Origin: Labilithrix sp.
GTDB taxonomy: Bacteria > Myxococcota_A > Polyangia > Polyangiales > Polyangiaceae
Length of the DNA stretch: 64,000 bases
Direction: 5' to 3'
NCBI GenBank assembly: GCA_019637225.1
Contig: JAHBWC010000022.1
Span: 23,710-87,709, forward strand
In this document: piece by piece, positions 42,851 to 54,623 of the stretch
Position numbering within the stretch: the first letter of the stretch is position 1
How the letters are laid out: the number at the start of each line of letters is the position of its first letter
Position numbers and translations under genes: made by a program
The notes under the pieces: generated by a model
What the model saw: only the letters and a program-made list of their open reading frames with translations
The model's database searches: none
What the model was told of the DNA's origin: nothing

Positions 42851-44617
42851 TCACTTCGTGGCGAGTTTCGGGTTCACCTTCATCCAGCTCACCTTGCAGA
42901 GGGCCTCCTTCACGACGTCGCGCAGCGCCATGTAGCGGAAGGCGCACGCGCCGCTCCCCTCGGTCGCGCACACCTGGTCGTCATTCTGGTTCGCCGAGAT
43001 CGCCATGTCGAGCCCCTTGGGCAGGACGCAGCTCGCGTCGGGCTTCGCGTCCGTGGGGTAAGCCTGGAACGTCGCGAGGTCGAGCTCACCTTCCTTGCGA
43101 GGCACGACGAAGTAGTCGACGGAGTCGCCCATGAACTGAGCGACGACCGAGTGCGTGCCGCGGAGCGCGCCGATGTGCCATCGCGACGACGACGACGGGT
43201 TCGTCGCACGCTCGCGGCCGTAGAAGGGCACCGCCCCCGCACCGTTCACCCAGTACTTGGCGAGGAACCGGAGCATGAGCGGCATCTCGGTGACGATGAG
43301 CCCCGGACCGGCCGAGAAGCCCTCGATCTCGTAGCCGACCGGCACGAGCTCGTTCTTCCACTTCCAGTGGTACCTGACGTTGCCCGAGGTGAACGCAGTC
43401 GTGTCGCACGATTTCGACTCGTCGTTCCAGACGCAGAACGGCCGCTTCGTGTCGGCGAACATCCCTCGGAGCGACTTGCCGTCCCAGCCGCGGTAGCTGG
43501 GCTCCGCGACGTCGTGCATGCCGAGGATCGGCTGCCCGGCGTACATTCCGTACTTCGACTCGACCCCCTTGTCGAAGCCGAGGCGCGTCGACGTGAACTG
43601 AGCCAGGAGCGACTCCGGGTGCTCGCTCGGCGCACCGAGGGGCGCCGTGTACCCCCTGCCGCTCACGTGCTCGGCGACGTGCTGGAGGATCCCGTAGGCG
43701 ATGTTCGAGTAAGGATCGAAGCCCGGCGTCGGCGGCAGCGGACCGCCCGGCGAGAAGTCGAGGCACAGGTCGAGGTTGCCGAGGAGGTACTCCTCGAGCG
43801 TCTGCGGGCGGAGGAAGTGCGCGTTCGGCACGGCGCTGGCGAGCGATTCGCGAACGGGCGCGCTCGCGCCCGCGAGCTCGGCCTCCGCTTCGATCTTCGC
43901 GAACGTGTCGATGCCGCGGATGGTCGGGAGCTTGGCGGTGATCGGGTTGCCGCCGCGGGGCAGGCCCGACCTGTGCCCGAGGAGGTGGCCCACCGTCATC
44001 GACTGCCATCGAGGATCGATCTGACCTCCCGGCAGCACGCGCGACCCGCCCGGCACGGACACGCAGCTCGCCGAGCCGGTCGCGGCGGCCCCTTGGACGG
44101 CCCGGCGAAGGCGCGGGGATACGAGGTCGAGCGCGTCGTCGAAGACGAGGAGGCTCTCGAGCGCCGTGTCCGTCGTGGGGCGCCCCATCGAGGCGAGCTT
44201 CTGCTTGAGCACGATCCGCGTGACGGCGGCGGTGATCGCCTTGCTGTTCGAGCCGAGTCGCATCGGCGTGTTTGGTCCGACCTCGCGGATTCCGGAGAAC
44301 TCGTCGCCCGGCTTGCCGCAGACGGCGTTCGGCGGTCCGGACGCGAAGCCGTAGCCGCGCGTGACGATCGGCTCGCCCTCGAAGCCGAGCGCGAACGTCA
44401 CGGCTCCCGTGCACGTGGAGCGCATCCAGGCCTTGATGGCGTCGTCGACGCCCTCGAGGCCGCTCTGCGTGGTGCCTTCACTCGGCACCTCGTGCGCGGC
44501 AGGATCGTTTGGATCGACCGGCTTGGAGTCGCCGGCCCCGTCGTTCGAGGGGTTCGGGTCCTTGCAGGCGAAGAAGGTGAGGACGAGGACACTGGTTGCG
44601 AGGGTCGAGAAGCGCAT
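42851..44617 (-). CDS. Class C beta-lactamase/DD-peptidase-family serine hydrolase lipoprotein
   Basis: This 588-residue protein has a lipobox TFFAC (Cys18). The catalytic SxxK tetrad is Ser123-Asn-Ser-Lys126 in [10 protein letters not shown], a YxN motif lies in [10 protein letters not shown], and a His-x-Gly in [11 protein letters not shown] may be the third S12 element. [15 protein letters not shown] is typical of the family. The C-terminal 120 residues have extra Cys and form a separate region. Enzymes of this S12 family include beta-lactamases, DD-peptidases and esterases; the real substrate cannot be read from motifs. It lies 34 nt upstream of the lipoprotein gene on the same strand. 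Confidence 0.85.
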   Translation of the reverse strand: MRFSTLATSVLVLTFFACKDPNPSNDGAGDSKPVDPNDPAAHEVPSEGTTQSGLEGVDDAIKAWMRSTCTGAVTFALGFEGEPIVTRGYGFASGPPNAVCGKPGDEFSGIREVGPNTPMRLGSNSKAITAAVTRIVLKQKLASMGRPTTDTALESLLVFDDALDLVSPRLRRAVQGAAATGSASCVSVPGGSRVLPGGQIDPRWQSMTVGHLLGHRSGLPRGGNPITAKLPTIRGIDTFAKIEAEAELAGASAPVRESLASAVPNAHFLRPQTLEEYLLGNLDLCLDFSPGGPLPPTPGFDPYSNIAYGILQHVAEHVSGRGYTAPLGAPSEHPESLLAQFTSTRLGFDKGVESKYGMYAGQPILGMHDVAEPSYRGWDGKSLRGMFADTKRPFCVWNDESKSCDTTAFTSGNVRYHWKWKNELVPVGYEIEGFSAGPGLIVTEMPLMLRFLAKYWVNGAGAVPFYGRERATNPSSSSRWHIGALRGTHSVVAQFMGDSVDYFVVPRKEGELDLATFQAYPTDAKPDASCVLPKGLDMAISANQNDDQVCATEGSGACAFRYMALRDVVKEALCKVSWMKVNPKLATK

Positions 44618-44843
44618 GAGCTTGGGTTTCGCAAGCCACGTGCCTCGGCTAAGTGACCGAGGTCGCGCAGACGACGGTCTCGAAAACTTGCAAGCTCACG
44701 AATTTTCGTCTGCGTGCTCGCGAGGTCTTGTCGAGAGGCGGCGAGATGCGGCTCCTCCGGCTTGGGTGGTCGAAGTCGACCATCTCTTCGAGTATGCTCC
44801 GCCGCGCGCGCTCGGCAGGCACGCAGGCGGGAGGAACCGAGGC

Positions 44844-46493
44844 ATGTCCCTGGCGGATGACGACGAATCGCCGTTCGTCGACGACACGAGCGCGCTGGCG
44901 CGCACCTACGACGACGATCCATCGAGCGGTCGCCGCTGGAAGATCGCGATCGTCGACGACGAGCAGGAGGTCCACGACGTCACCGTCCTCGCGCTGAAGA
45001 GCGTCTCGTTCTCCGAGCGTGGGCTCTCGTTCCTGAGCGCACGCTCGGCCGAGGTCGCGAAGAAGCTCCTCGCCGACAACCCCGACATCGCGCTCGTCTT
45101 GCTCGACGTCGTGATGGAGACGGACGACGCGGGGCTGTCGCTCGTGAAGTACATCCGCGACGAGCTCGGCTACGGTCACGTGCGCGTCGTCCTCCGTACC
45201 GGGCAGCCCGGCCAGGCGCCCGAGGCGACGGTCATCCGCCACTTCGACATCAGCGACTACCGCACGAAGACGGAGCTGACGTCGACCCGGCTCCTCACGA
45301 CGGTCATCTCGGCGCTCCGGACGTACGAGCAGCTCCAGGCCGTGGAGACGCAGCGCGCGGAGCTCGAGCAGCTCTACGTCGCGCAGAAGGCGGCATACGA
45401 GGAGATCAAGGTCCTGAAGTCCGCCCTCGAGCGCGAGCGGGACTACCTGCGCGAAGAGGTCAAGGAAGCCGAGGGCGGAGGCGACCTCGTCGGGTCGAGC
45501 GCCGGCATCGAGCAAGTGCGGGCGCAGATCGAGGCCGTCGCGAAGACGGACGCGACGGTGCTCGTCCTCGGCGAATCGGGCGTCGGCAAGGAGCTCGTCG
45601 CCAGGGCGATCCACGAGAAGAGCACGCGCGCCGCCGGACCTCTCGTGAAGGTGAACTGCGCGAGCGTTCCGCGCGAGCTCTTCGAGAGCGAATTCTTCGG
45701 TCACGTGCGCGGCGCGTTCACGGGCGCGCACCGAGATCGGGTCGGGCGCTTCCAGCTCGCCGACTCGGGGACGCTCTTCCTCGACGAGATCGGCGAAATC
45801 CCCCTCGAGCTGCAGGGCAAGCTGCTCCGCGCGCTGCAGGAGCGCGAGGTCGAACGCGTCGGAGATACGAAATCGCAGAAGGTCGACGTGCGCGTGGTCG
45901 CGGCGACGAACCGCGATCTCAAGGCGGCCGTGGCGGCGGGCTCGTTCCGGGCGGACCTCTACTACCGGCTCAGCGTCTTCCCGCTGCAGATCCTGCCGCT
46001 GCGCGAGCGAAGGGCGGACATCGTTCCGCTCTTCGAGCACTTCGTGGACAAGACGTGCCGGCGGCACGGGCGGCCGTTCGTCCCGATCTCACGCGACGTC
46101 GCGCGGCTGCTCGAGACGTACGCGTGGCCGGGCAACGTGCGCGAGCTCGAGAACGTCGCGGAGCGAGCGCTCATCCTCTCACCGGACGGTGTCCTTCGGC
46201 TCGACGCCGCGCTCCCGGAGCTCGCGGCCAGAGAGGCGCTCGAGCCGCCCACGCGCGCGAGCGCCGGCGCGGACGAGCCGGGCGGCGCGCCGGTCCGCGC
46301 GATGAGCATGCCCCCGCGCGGCTTCTACACCGTCGACGAGATGCGCGAGCTCGAGAAGCAGAACCTCATCGCCGTGCTCGAGAAGGCGGGCGGCAAGATC
46401 GCCGGTGACGGCGGCGCCGCGGAGCTGCTCGGCCTGAAGCCGTCGACGCTGACGTATCAGATTCGCAGCTTCGGCATCGCGCGCAGATCGTGA
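44844..46493 (+). CDS. Sigma-54-dependent response regulator
   Basis: This 549-residue transcription activator starts at an ATG after GGGAGGAA. The receiver (33-160) has Asp38/Asp39, phospho-acceptor Asp88 and the [12 protein letters not shown] and YRTKTELT phrases of a distinct receiver subgroup. A coiled-coil linker follows (about 165-215). The AAA+ domain has Walker A GESGVGKE (243-250, Lys249), the sigma-54 contact GAFTGA (290-295), and Walker [11 protein letters not shown] Fis-type helix-turn-helix (about 500-549) ends in [17 protein letters not shown]. It activates sigma-54 promoters when phosphorylated, probably by the convergent kinase 7 nt downstream. Confidence 0.92.
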   Translation: MSLADDDESPFVDDTSALARTYDDDPSSGRRWKIAIVDDEQEVHDVTVLALKSVSFSERGLSFLSARSAEVAKKLLADNPDIALVLLDVVMETDDAGLSLVKYIRDELGYGHVRVVLRTGQPGQAPEATVIRHFDISDYRTKTELTSTRLLTTVISALRTYEQLQAVETQRAELEQLYVAQKAAYEEIKVLKSALERERDYLREEVKEAEGGGDLVGSSAGIEQVRAQIEAVAKTDATVLVLGESGVGKELVARAIHEKSTRAAGPLVKVNCASVPRELFESEFFGHVRGAFTGAHRDRVGRFQLADSGTLFLDEIGEIPLELQGKLLRALQEREVERVGDTKSQKVDVRVVAATNRDLKAAVAAGSFRADLYYRLSVFPLQILPLRERRADIVPLFEHFVDKTCRRHGRPFVPISRDVARLLETYAWPGNVRELENVAERALILSPDGVLRLDAALPELAAREALEPPTRASAGADEPGGAPVRAMSMPPRGFYTVDEMRELEKQNLIAVLEKAGGKIAGDGGAAELLGLKPSTLTYQIRSFGIARRS

Positions 46494-46500
46494 CGGCAGT

Positions 46501-48153
46501 TCACTGGGCGACGGGGAACGTGACCACGAACGCCGCGCCGTTGCCGGGTGACGTCTCGAGGTCGACGCGGCCGCGCAGGACGTCGGCGACGAGCGAGTGG
46601 ACGATGTGCAGCCCGAGCCCAGACCCGCCGTCTGCGCGGCCTGTCGTGAAGAACGGCTGGAACGCCTGCGCCTTGACCTCGCTCGTCATCCCGCGTCCGT
46701 CGTCGGCGTAACGCAGAGCGACGCGCCCGTCGGCCAGGCGGTCCAGGCGTACGTCCACGTGCAGCTTCGACGCGTTCGCGATCTGCTCCGCGCCGCCCGA
46801 ACGAGCCGGCGCCGGCGCCGCGTGCATCACCGTGTTCGTGACGAAGTTCGTCACGATCTGCGAGATCGCGCCGGGGAAGGTGACGCACTCGAGCTCCCCA
46901 TCGCTCGCGAAGGACACGGCGATTCCCGCCTTGCGCGCGAGCGGTCCGAGGCTCGCGAGCGTCTCTTGGACGTAGGCCGCGAGGTCGACGCGCCGCTCCT
47001 CCTGGGACATGTGGTCGACCGAGGCGCGCTTGAACTTCGTGATCTGGTAGGCCGCCCGCCCGAGGTTCGTCTCCACGAGCGAGAGCGCTTGCCCCGCTCG
47101 ATCGAGGAAACTTCGCAGATCGCCCTTCGTGAGAGCTCCAGCCTCGAACCGCCGGCGCATCGTCTCGACCTCGTCCTGCGCGACGCCGGTGGCGGTGACC
47201 GCGACGCCCAGCGGGGTGTTCACCTCGTGCGCGACGCCGGAGACGAGCAGGCCCACGGTCGCGAGGCGCTCCTTTCGAACGAGCTCCTCTTGAGCCTCCT
47301 CGAGCCTCTCCAAGGACCTCCGCACCTCCTCTTCGGCGCGCTTGCGCTCGAAGTAGGTCGGCACGTCGAAGCCGTGCTCGCGCATCGCGCCCGTGTCGAT
47401 CCCGAAGTGCTCGCGCGCGGCGGCCGCGACGCGATCCGGCTTCGCCATCACGAAGAAGCACCCGTCGTCGCCGCGCGCCCTGCACTTCACCTCCAGCGCG
47501 GTCAGCTCGACGTCGAAGCTCGCCTGGCACCACCCTGACGAGTAGCCGCTGTTCATGATGCAGGCGGGACCTTCGGACCTCCGACCAACGCGCTGGAAGC
47601 TCGCCGCCTCGAACGAGTAGGGATGCTCGTAGATGAGGAGAAAATCGTCTCCCGGCACCGGATTGCTCCGCGGGTCGATCGCGACTTGCGCCCAGCCGGT
47701 GTACGCGAAATGGATCGGACCGCCCGTGAGCTTCTCGACGGCCTCGCGCGAGCCGAGCTTCTCCTGCATCTGCCGCGCGTCGTGGAAGCCGATCGTGTGA
47801 GCGATGTCGAAGAGAAAGCCGCGCGCGATCGCGAGCGCCTCTCGCTCACCGCGATCCGAATAGAGGTTGACGAGCGTGTCGAGGAAGTCGATCGAGAACG
47901 CCGAGGCGCGGATCAGGATGTAACGCTCGCCGTCGATCGCGACGAGCGCGCGCGCGGGATCGATCTCGGCGCGCGCGAACACGTCCCGCATCGTCGCCGC
48001 GGACCGGTCGAAGAGCGGCGCCACCTCCGCCGGCACCTTCACGATGGTCGGCGAGCTCGGCTCGAAGACGCCTCGGCGCAAGCGGGCGTTCTCGCGCTCG
48101 AGCACCTCGATGCGTCCCCTCAGCGCCGCAGTCTCGGTCGGCTCATCGCTCAC
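46501..48153 (-). CDS. Soluble histidine kinase with XylR_N and V4R sensor domains
   Basis: The protein is 550 residues. The N-terminus (35-160) fits the XylR_N signal-reception domain. The V4R domain (165-240) has the phrase SGYSSGWCQASF, Cys224 in VKCRARGDDGCFF and Cys232, a pattern that binds aromatic or hydrophobic ligands in other proteins. A coiled coil (about 265-300) leads to the H-box VSGVAHEVNTPLG with His309, and then an ATPase domain with DDGRGM and GSGLGLHIVHSL. There is no membrane segment. Start GTG. It is convergent with the sigma-54 regulator and its stop is 7 nt from that of the regulator, so they probably form one ligand-responsive system. Confidence 0.88.
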   Translation of the reverse strand: MSDEPTETAALRGRIEVLERENARLRRGVFEPSSPTIVKVPAEVAPLFDRSAATMRDVFARAEIDPARALVAIDGERYILIRASAFSIDFLDTLVNLYSDRGEREALAIARGFLFDIAHTIGFHDARQMQEKLGSREAVEKLTGGPIHFAYTGWAQVAIDPRSNPVPGDDFLLIYEHPYSFEAASFQRVGRRSEGPACIMNSGYSSGWCQASFDVELTALEVKCRARGDDGCFFVMAKPDRVAAAAREHFGIDTGAMREHGFDVPTYFERKRAEEEVRRSLERLEEAQEELVRKERLATVGLLVSGVAHEVNTPLGVAVTATGVAQDEVETMRRRFEAGALTKGDLRSFLDRAGQALSLVETNLGRAAYQITKFKRASVDHMSQEERRVDLAAYVQETLASLGPLARKAGIAVSFASDGELECVTFPGAISQIVTNFVTNTVMHAAPAPARSGGAEQIANASKLHVDVRLDRLADGRVALRYADDGRGMTSEVKAQAFQPFFTTGRADGGSGLGLHIVHSLVADVLRGRVDLETSPGNGAAFVVTFPVAQ

Positions 48154-48530
48154 GGCGGATCAGCTTAGTCGCTCGCGCCTCGCGAGCGGCGATCCTCCGC
48201 CATGCATCGACGGTGCCAGACCGACGCCACGCCATTCGTCCGGGTTTCCCGCCGGCGAGGGGGCCTACGCGTGACGCAGTTTCTCGCGACGCCACGGATT
48301 CTCGAGAGCGGCCTCGCAACAATTCGCGACTGGAAGCGGCGGCGCGGCCGAGCCGGATAGTTCGTCTGCTAGCCTGGGCGCGAACACGTGCCCATGCCCG
48401 CGTGAAGCCACGCGACCGCGCGGGTGCAGCAGCGATTCGGGACACCGCTCCGCGCGGTGCGCCCTCCCTCAGCGCCCGCGACGCCACCGACGGCGATCGC
48501 GACGGCCTTGCCCTAACCCCCATCGAGCCC
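48154..48530. other. Divergent intergenic region
   Basis: These 377 bases separate the kinase gene (minus) from the UvrA-like gene (plus). The frame of the UvrA-like gene is open for much of this stretch, but there is no domain sequence, so no protein is assigned. Promoters for both genes are expected. No repeat or known operator was found. Confidence 0.4.
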
Positions 48531-50888
<2,358 letters not shown>

Positions 50889-51043
50889 CCGATCGCGGGG
50901 TCGAGCGTTGGGCGGCGCACCGCGCGGCGCGCGCCTGTCGTCCGGTTCCATGGCCAAGAAGCAGAAGAACGACGGCGCACGAGTAGCCCTCGACGCGACG
51001 ATGCACGGACAAGACGGCGCGCGACCGATGGTACGCTTCGAGC

Positions 51044-51376
51044 GTGAAGCGGGCATGGCTGGTCGCGGCTTGGTTGGTTGGATGTAGCTCCCGTGGCGAG
51101 TTTCGTCCGGCAAAGAACGCGGCGACGTTTCCGCCGACGAGTGACGCTTTCCGGGTCCACCAGGTGCCGGCCGAGTGCCGGATGTTGGGATCGGTGGATG
51201 GCGAGAGTCTCGAGGATATCGTCGAGATCACGACCAAGCACGGCGGCACCCACTACATCGTGCGCGTCGATCGGACCGAGTTGCAGGGGTACAGCGGCAT
51301 TGTCGTCGGCGGTACGGTCAACATGACCCCCGACACGTCACGCTTCATGAGCGCGACGGCGTATCGCTGCCCTTAG
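51044..51376 (+). CDS. Small lipoprotein
   Basis: This 110-residue protein starts at GTG and has lipobox WLVGC (Cys14). The mature part has ECRMLGSVDGESLEDI, GGTHYIVRVD and a repeated Gly/Val pattern, resembling the DUF4156-type lipoproteins found in many Proteobacteria. It is monocistronic, immediately after the UvrA-like gene, at the left end of a less GC-biased accessory segment. Confidence 0.68.
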   Translation: MKRAWLVAAWLVGCSSRGEFRPAKNAATFPPTSDAFRVHQVPAECRMLGSVDGESLEDIVEITTKHGGTHYIVRVDRTELQGYSGIVVGGTVNMTPDTSRFMSATAYRCP

Positions 51377-51392
51377 AACGAAGCTGTTCTCC

Positions 51393-52058
51393 TTACTTGA
51401 CGCACAGACCCGTGCAGGAGAATCGCGACTGTGAGGTCCCGTTCATGTATTGGCCAACGCTCGCCCGAAGCCTCCCGGCCACGTTCGAGCACCCGTAAAC
51501 GCCATTCGCCCACCCGTTGATTCCGCTCTCCGTCAACTGCACTTCGCTGATGCCGAAGCTCGCGAGTCGGTATCCAGCGGGACAGGCTACGTCCGTCGAG
51601 CCTCCGTTGGGGTCTGCGACCGTCGCGGTGATCGTGACGAAGTTCGCTTCGACGGCCGTTGCCTTCGCTGCCCGGCCCGCCTCGAGCGCATAGGGCACGG
51701 CACCAATCTTCGTGCGTCCGGTGTCGCTTCCGTCGACGAGTACGGACACCCAGGTGTCGGATTTGCTCGCGACGGCGGCGGCGCAAGCATCCGGCAGTGC
51801 AATCGTGAACCTGCCGTTGACGAGCGTGACCGACGTGGGTGGCGTCTGGCATGTCGCGTTCCCGCTCGAGGCCGCGTCGTAGAGGGTGACTTGGATGTTG
51901 TGCGGGCCCTGCACCGGTCCCGCCGCATCTTCGACGACGCCTGAGTAGGACAGCGCGTTGACCGCCGGAACCCCATCGGCGCGGGCGGTCCGGACCGCCC
52001 ACACGGTGAAGGCGAGGACTCCTCCGGCCACGCAAGGGATGACGATCCGACGGATCAT
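51393..52058 (-). CDS. Secreted beta-rich protein
   Basis: This 221-residue protein has a signal peptide (VIPCVAGGVLAFTVWAVRTARA). A strand-rich mature part contains LSYSGVVEDAAGPVQGPHNIQVTLYDAASSG, a fold like the carboxypeptidase-regulatory or collagen-binding type found in surface proteins. A second part is rich in Asn/Gly with several Cys. Its ATG overlaps the stop of the upstream lipoprotein gene (ATGA), so they are made together. Function unknown. Confidence 0.7.
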   Translation of the reverse strand: MIRRIVIPCVAGGVLAFTVWAVRTARADGVPAVNALSYSGVVEDAAGPVQGPHNIQVTLYDAASSGNATCQTPPTSVTLVNGRFTIALPDACAAAVASKSDTWVSVLVDGSDTGRTKIGAVPYALEAGRAAKATAVEANFVTITATVADPNGGSTDVACPAGYRLASFGISEVQLTESGINGWANGVYGCSNVAGRLRASVGQYMNGTSQSRFSCTGLCVK

Positions 52059-52468
52059 GGCGCGATACCTCCGACAACACAGGTCCCATTCGATGCACAG
52101 CTCCGCGCTCCGAGCTCGAAACCACCGCTGACGAGCCGGATGGCCGACGAGCTGCGCGGGCCAATCGTGCGGATCCCGCCCGAGACGCGGAAGGCGGCGC
52201 AGACTCCGTTCGTACAGACGGGCGCGGCACCGCCGCACGGCGGCTGATCCTGCCAGGTTCCTTCCGCCGAACAGAGCCGCGGGACGTTCCCGCGACAGTC
52301 TCGCGACTCCCGGACACACGGTGACGTATCGGGTGCCGCTGGCGTTTCCGCGTTGGCCGACCCGCCTGCGTCGGATTCGGGAGCGGCGATCGAGCCGCTT
52401 GCGTCGGACCCGACACAGCCCATGACGAGCGCTGCGCCGACGAGGACGTACGCCACCTTGCTCGCCAC
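52055..52468 (-). CDS. Cys-rich lipoprotein, first gene of a pair
   Basis: This 137-residue protein has a signal ending VMGC (lipobox Cys18), an Ala/Asp/Ser-rich linker, and a cysteine-rich C-terminal domain with CVRESRDCRGNVPRLC and CGGAAPVC motifs, likely several disulfides. It is coupled to the secreted protein gene downstream. The divergent region on its right holds an A/T-rich stretch (around 52500-52515) that could be its promoter. Confidence 0.7.
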   Translation of the reverse strand: MASKVAYVLVGAALVMGCVGSDASGSIAAPESDAGGSANAETPAAPDTSPCVRESRDCRGNVPRLCSAEGTWQDQPPCGGAAPVCTNGVCAAFRVSGGIRTIGPRSSSAIRLVSGGFELGARSCASNGTCVVGGIAP

Positions 52469-52703
52469 GGTGGCACCGTACCGCCCGACGCAACGATGGC
52501 TAAATAGTCATTTCTTCTCCGAACCGAAGCGGCGCGAGCGCCCGGCGACGAGCCGATCGTTCGTTCGCCGTCTCCGAGATGGCCGCGTGATGGATCCCGT
52601 TCGGTCCCAGGCGTCCGTGACGCGAATGTCAGGCTCCGCTGGAGCAGAAGCCCGCTTTCGTCGGTGGATCGCGACGGCACGCACGTTGCCCCTCGCGCGG
52701 ATC

Positions 52704-53051
52704 ATGACAAGGCTCATGGCCCTGGCGGCCGCCGGTTCGACGCTGCTGGTCATCGCATCCGCGTGCGGAGCCGACAGCGTCGAGGCCAGCGAGTATGACC
52801 AGACCTGCTCGACGGCATCGGACTGCACGCTGGTCGACGAACTGAAGGCCGAGGGGACAACCTGCACCATTCGCTGCGCGAGCGGCGCGATCAACAAGAA
52901 GGAGCAATCCAAGTTCGACAAGGATCTGGCCACCGCGCGCGGCGATTGCAGGCAGACAGCGACCCCGCTCTGCGATCTGCCCGGCGTCGTCGCGTGCGTC
53001 CGCGAGAGATGCGTGATCGGCCCGGCTCCGGCCGATGCTGGCGCCGACTGA
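52704..53051 (+). CDS. Small Cys-rich lipoprotein
   Basis: This 115-residue protein starts at ATG (a longer in-frame start at 52581 exists). The signal sequence ends SAC (lipobox) and a short mature domain follows with six Cys (CSTASDCTLVDE, CTIRCASG, CDLPG, CVRERC). Charged and disulfide-rich, it is probably a secreted or surface factor. Function unknown. Confidence 0.62.
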   Translation: MTRLMALAAAGSTLLVIASACGADSVEASEYDQTCSTASDCTLVDELKAEGTTCTIRCASGAINKKEQSKFDKDLATARGDCRQTATPLCDLPGVVACVRERCVIGPAPADAGAD

Positions 53052-53071
53052 CGACGCGTTCCCTTCCCGGC

Positions 53072-53587
53072 TCAGATGCCGCGGTCCTTGTTCATCCACT
53101 CCTTGGGGTTCCAGCTCACTGCCGTTGCCCCGACCGGCGCAAACGTTATGCGTGGGTCGTCGGATTGCACGAGGACGACGAGCCGACGTCCGAAGAGCAG
53201 AAGGCGGCGGGCGTTGTCCGCAAGGATATCGAGAACGGCTTGGGCCACCTCCCGATGGCGCGACGCGAAGGCGTCGAACCGGAAGAATGCGAGCGCGAGC
53301 CCGCCTTCCTCCGAGACATCGACGTCGGACATGCAGTCGTTCAGCGCATCGAGATTCATCCCGTAGTAGGCCGGAAACGAGAGCGCTGCCGCGAGCGCGC
53401 GGTGCATCTCCTTCGGGTCCTCCCACCCGAGGCAGTCGAGCTCCACGACATCGTACGCGTGATCGCGGAGCCACATGACATCGGGGTCGAGCGCGGCGCG
53501 CTGAAAGTAGAGCGTGACGGCTCCGTTCTGCAATAACCGCCAGTCGAGTCGCTGGAGCTCGGAAGCGTTCCCGGAGAACGTCGCCAT
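53072..53587 (-). CDS. Barstar-family protein (RNase inhibitor)
   Basis: This 171-residue soluble protein has the barstar core: DVVELDCLGWEDPKEMHRALAAALSFPAYYGMNLDALNDCMSD holds the Tyr-Gly and Asn-Leu-Asp-Ala-Leu segment that contacts barnase-type nucleases. An N-terminal extension (LQRLDWRLLQNGAVTLYFQRAAL) precedes it. Barstars neutralise cognate ribonucleases and often serve as immunity proteins. No barnase-like toxin is adjacent, so it is an orphan here. It lies among other putative small immunity-type proteins. Confidence 0.85.
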   Translation of the reverse strand: MATFSGNASELQRLDWRLLQNGAVTLYFQRAALDPDVMWLRDHAYDVVELDCLGWEDPKEMHRALAAALSFPAYYGMNLDALNDCMSDVDVSEEGGLALAFFRFDAFASRHREVAQAVLDILADNARRLLLFGRRLVVLVQSDDPRITFAPVGATAVSWNPKEWMNKDRGI

Positions 53588-53685
53588 CGCCCTACGTTAC
53601 AGCGATTCGGCAGCGCATCCTTCCTAGGCCGCGGGACCCCGTTGGCGACCGAGTCGTCGAACCGTGATAGGGCAATCGAGCGGCC

Positions 53686-54588
53686 TTGCAGAACAAGTAC
53701 GACATCGAGCTCTCCGAGCCATCGGCCTCGCGCTGCGACTGCTGCGGTGGTCTGACCGTGCGGCTCACACGCTTCGTCTACCGAGCTGGGGACGCATTCG
53801 CGATCTACTACGCGGCGTACTCGAACAACCACCCGGACAGCGAGCTCGCGATGCTCGTGTCACTTGGTGAGTGGGGCGAGGGCAGCGATCCCTCTCAACG
53901 CACCGCGTTCTATTGCCGAGTTTTCCCGACGAAGGACTCCTACGAGGTCATGTTGGGCGACGCGACTCAATCGGCCTGGCGTGACGTCGCGATCATCGGC
54001 GAAAGGCTGTCGCGCGAGGAGGCGCTTCGTCACCCTTGGAAAGCCACAGCGTTCGAGGTCCTGGACGAAGCGTTCCTGCAGGATCGTTCGCTGCGAGGGT
54101 TCCTCCATCGCGTGCAGTGCGGCGATGCATCTGTCCCCCTCGAGAGGAGCTTCCAGGCGCCGGACGACATCTTCGCCCTCGGCGACCAGGTAACGGGCCG
54201 GACGGAGCTCCGCCGCAACTTCGCATCTCTGGACGGCAAGCGGTTCTTCGTACGCTGCTTGCTGCCAGTTCCCGTAGAGGACTACGGCACTTGGTCCGTG
54301 GGGCTCTGGATCGAGGTCTCGAAGCCCGACTATGACCACATTGAGGAGTCTTGGGACGATCCGTTGTCCTATCCAAACCTTCGGTTCGGAGGGATGGTCG
54401 CGAATGATCTCGGCGCGGATCTCGGTCTCCCAGTCAGGGCGGGCTGCAAGGTTCAGCTACACGTGCCGGCCCCCGATTCCCCGCCGAGAGTCCTAGCTCC
54501 AGCAACCGGCGACCTCGCCGCGCTCCTCTCCAACGCGTGGACCAAGCCCGCGTTCGAGGCGTATGCCGTCGCGAGAGGTTTTCTGTAG
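53686..54588 (+). CDS. DUF2199-like protein
   Basis: This 300-residue soluble protein starts at TTG. The N-terminal part (16-70) has CDCCGGLTVRLTRFVY and FAIYYAAYSNNHPDSELAMLVSLGEWGEG. The second half (about 190-280) has FFVRCLLPVPVEDYGTWSVGLWIEV and CKVQLHVP, the pattern of the DUF2199 family, small proteins often near toxin systems. Function unknown. A shorter start at the ATG near 53851 would lose the Cys pair. It is on the plus strand, facing away from the barstar gene. Confidence 0.72.
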   Translation: MQNKYDIELSEPSASRCDCCGGLTVRLTRFVYRAGDAFAIYYAAYSNNHPDSELAMLVSLGEWGEGSDPSQRTAFYCRVFPTKDSYEVMLGDATQSAWRDVAIIGERLSREEALRHPWKATAFEVLDEAFLQDRSLRGFLHRVQCGDASVPLERSFQAPDDIFALGDQVTGRTELRRNFASLDGKRFFVRCLLPVPVEDYGTWSVGLWIEVSKPDYDHIEESWDDPLSYPNLRFGGMVANDLGADLGLPVRAGCKVQLHVPAPDSPPRVLAPATGDLAALLSNAWTKPAFEAYAVARGFL

Positions 54589-54623
54589 TCGACTGCCGGT
54601 GCCGTCGATCAGCTCTCCGCGCG

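Noticed and set aside
48213..48530. N-terminal extension of the UvrA-like protein
   Set aside because: The frame is open, but sequence before the ATG at 48531 is Arg/Ala-rich without family features, and UvrA-type proteins begin close to the first ABC strand.
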